This document shows positions 12,688 to 12,723 of a DNA stretch of 12,723 bases, piece after piece. The DNA comes from JANXQG01 sp037147235 (lineage in GTDB: Bacteria; Planctomycetota; Planctomycetia; Pirellulales; Thermoguttaceae), in assembly GCA_037147235.1 (NCBI GenBank), contig JBAWVO010000186.1:1-12723 (forward strand), given 5' to 3'. Position 1 is the stretch's first letter; every line of letters begins with the position of its first letter. The notes under the pieces are model-generated. The model did not search any database. It was not told the DNA's origin and worked only from the letters and a program-made list of their open reading frames with translations. Position numbers and translations under genes: made by a program.

Positions 12688-12723
12688 GCGTTTCGGCGGG
12701 GTCAGGAGACCCGCGCCGAACCC

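Overview
The window reads as chromosomal DNA of a planctomycete, most likely Pirellulales-like. This is inferred from gene content: a PilZ protein with the RRxxR/GLGFYHP pattern, a DUF4139 protein, and a secreted PDZ/HEAT-repeat protein of the DUF6288 type. The moderately high G+C and the many short palindromic intergenic repeats, several sharing a GTAGGGTGGG core, fit that reading. Nothing in the window names a species.

Left part (1-4303), all on the minus strand: a small PilZ-domain protein (65-505); a 368-bp gap with two promoter-like sites and a 17-bp palindrome; a membrane-anchored metallophosphoesterase with an altered active site (874-1938); a secreted DUF4139 protein (2010-3869) with a promoter and a twice-repeated 13-mer in its leader; and a VapB-like antitoxin (4064-4303). 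The antitoxin's PIN toxin starts at an overlapping GTGA but is cut short inside a dispersed repeat.

Middle (4304-5004): an inverted repeat in front of the antitoxin, a long REP-like hairpin, tRNA-His(GTG) on the minus strand with its own promoter and an intrinsic terminator, and a divergent control region leading to the plus-strand operon.

Right part (5005-11972): four plus-strand genes that look like one transcription unit. They are a secreted PDZ/DUF6288/HEAT protein, an MttB-superfamily (COG5598) methyltransferase without pyrrolysine, a BCCT-family transporter, and a PLP enzyme of the Cys/Met-metabolism family. Together they suggest uptake and demethylation or cleavage of a methylated ammonium or sulfonium compound. 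No corrinoid protein or activase is encoded here, and the transporter and methyltransferase both depart from the textbook substrate-site patterns, so the substrate is open. This operon is the best candidate for an undescribed system.

Right end (11973-12723): an orphan Hpt phosphotransfer protein with its own promoter, then a non-coding block of repeats (a GTAGGGTGGG element, a 26-bp tandem pair and a perfect 18-bp hairpin).
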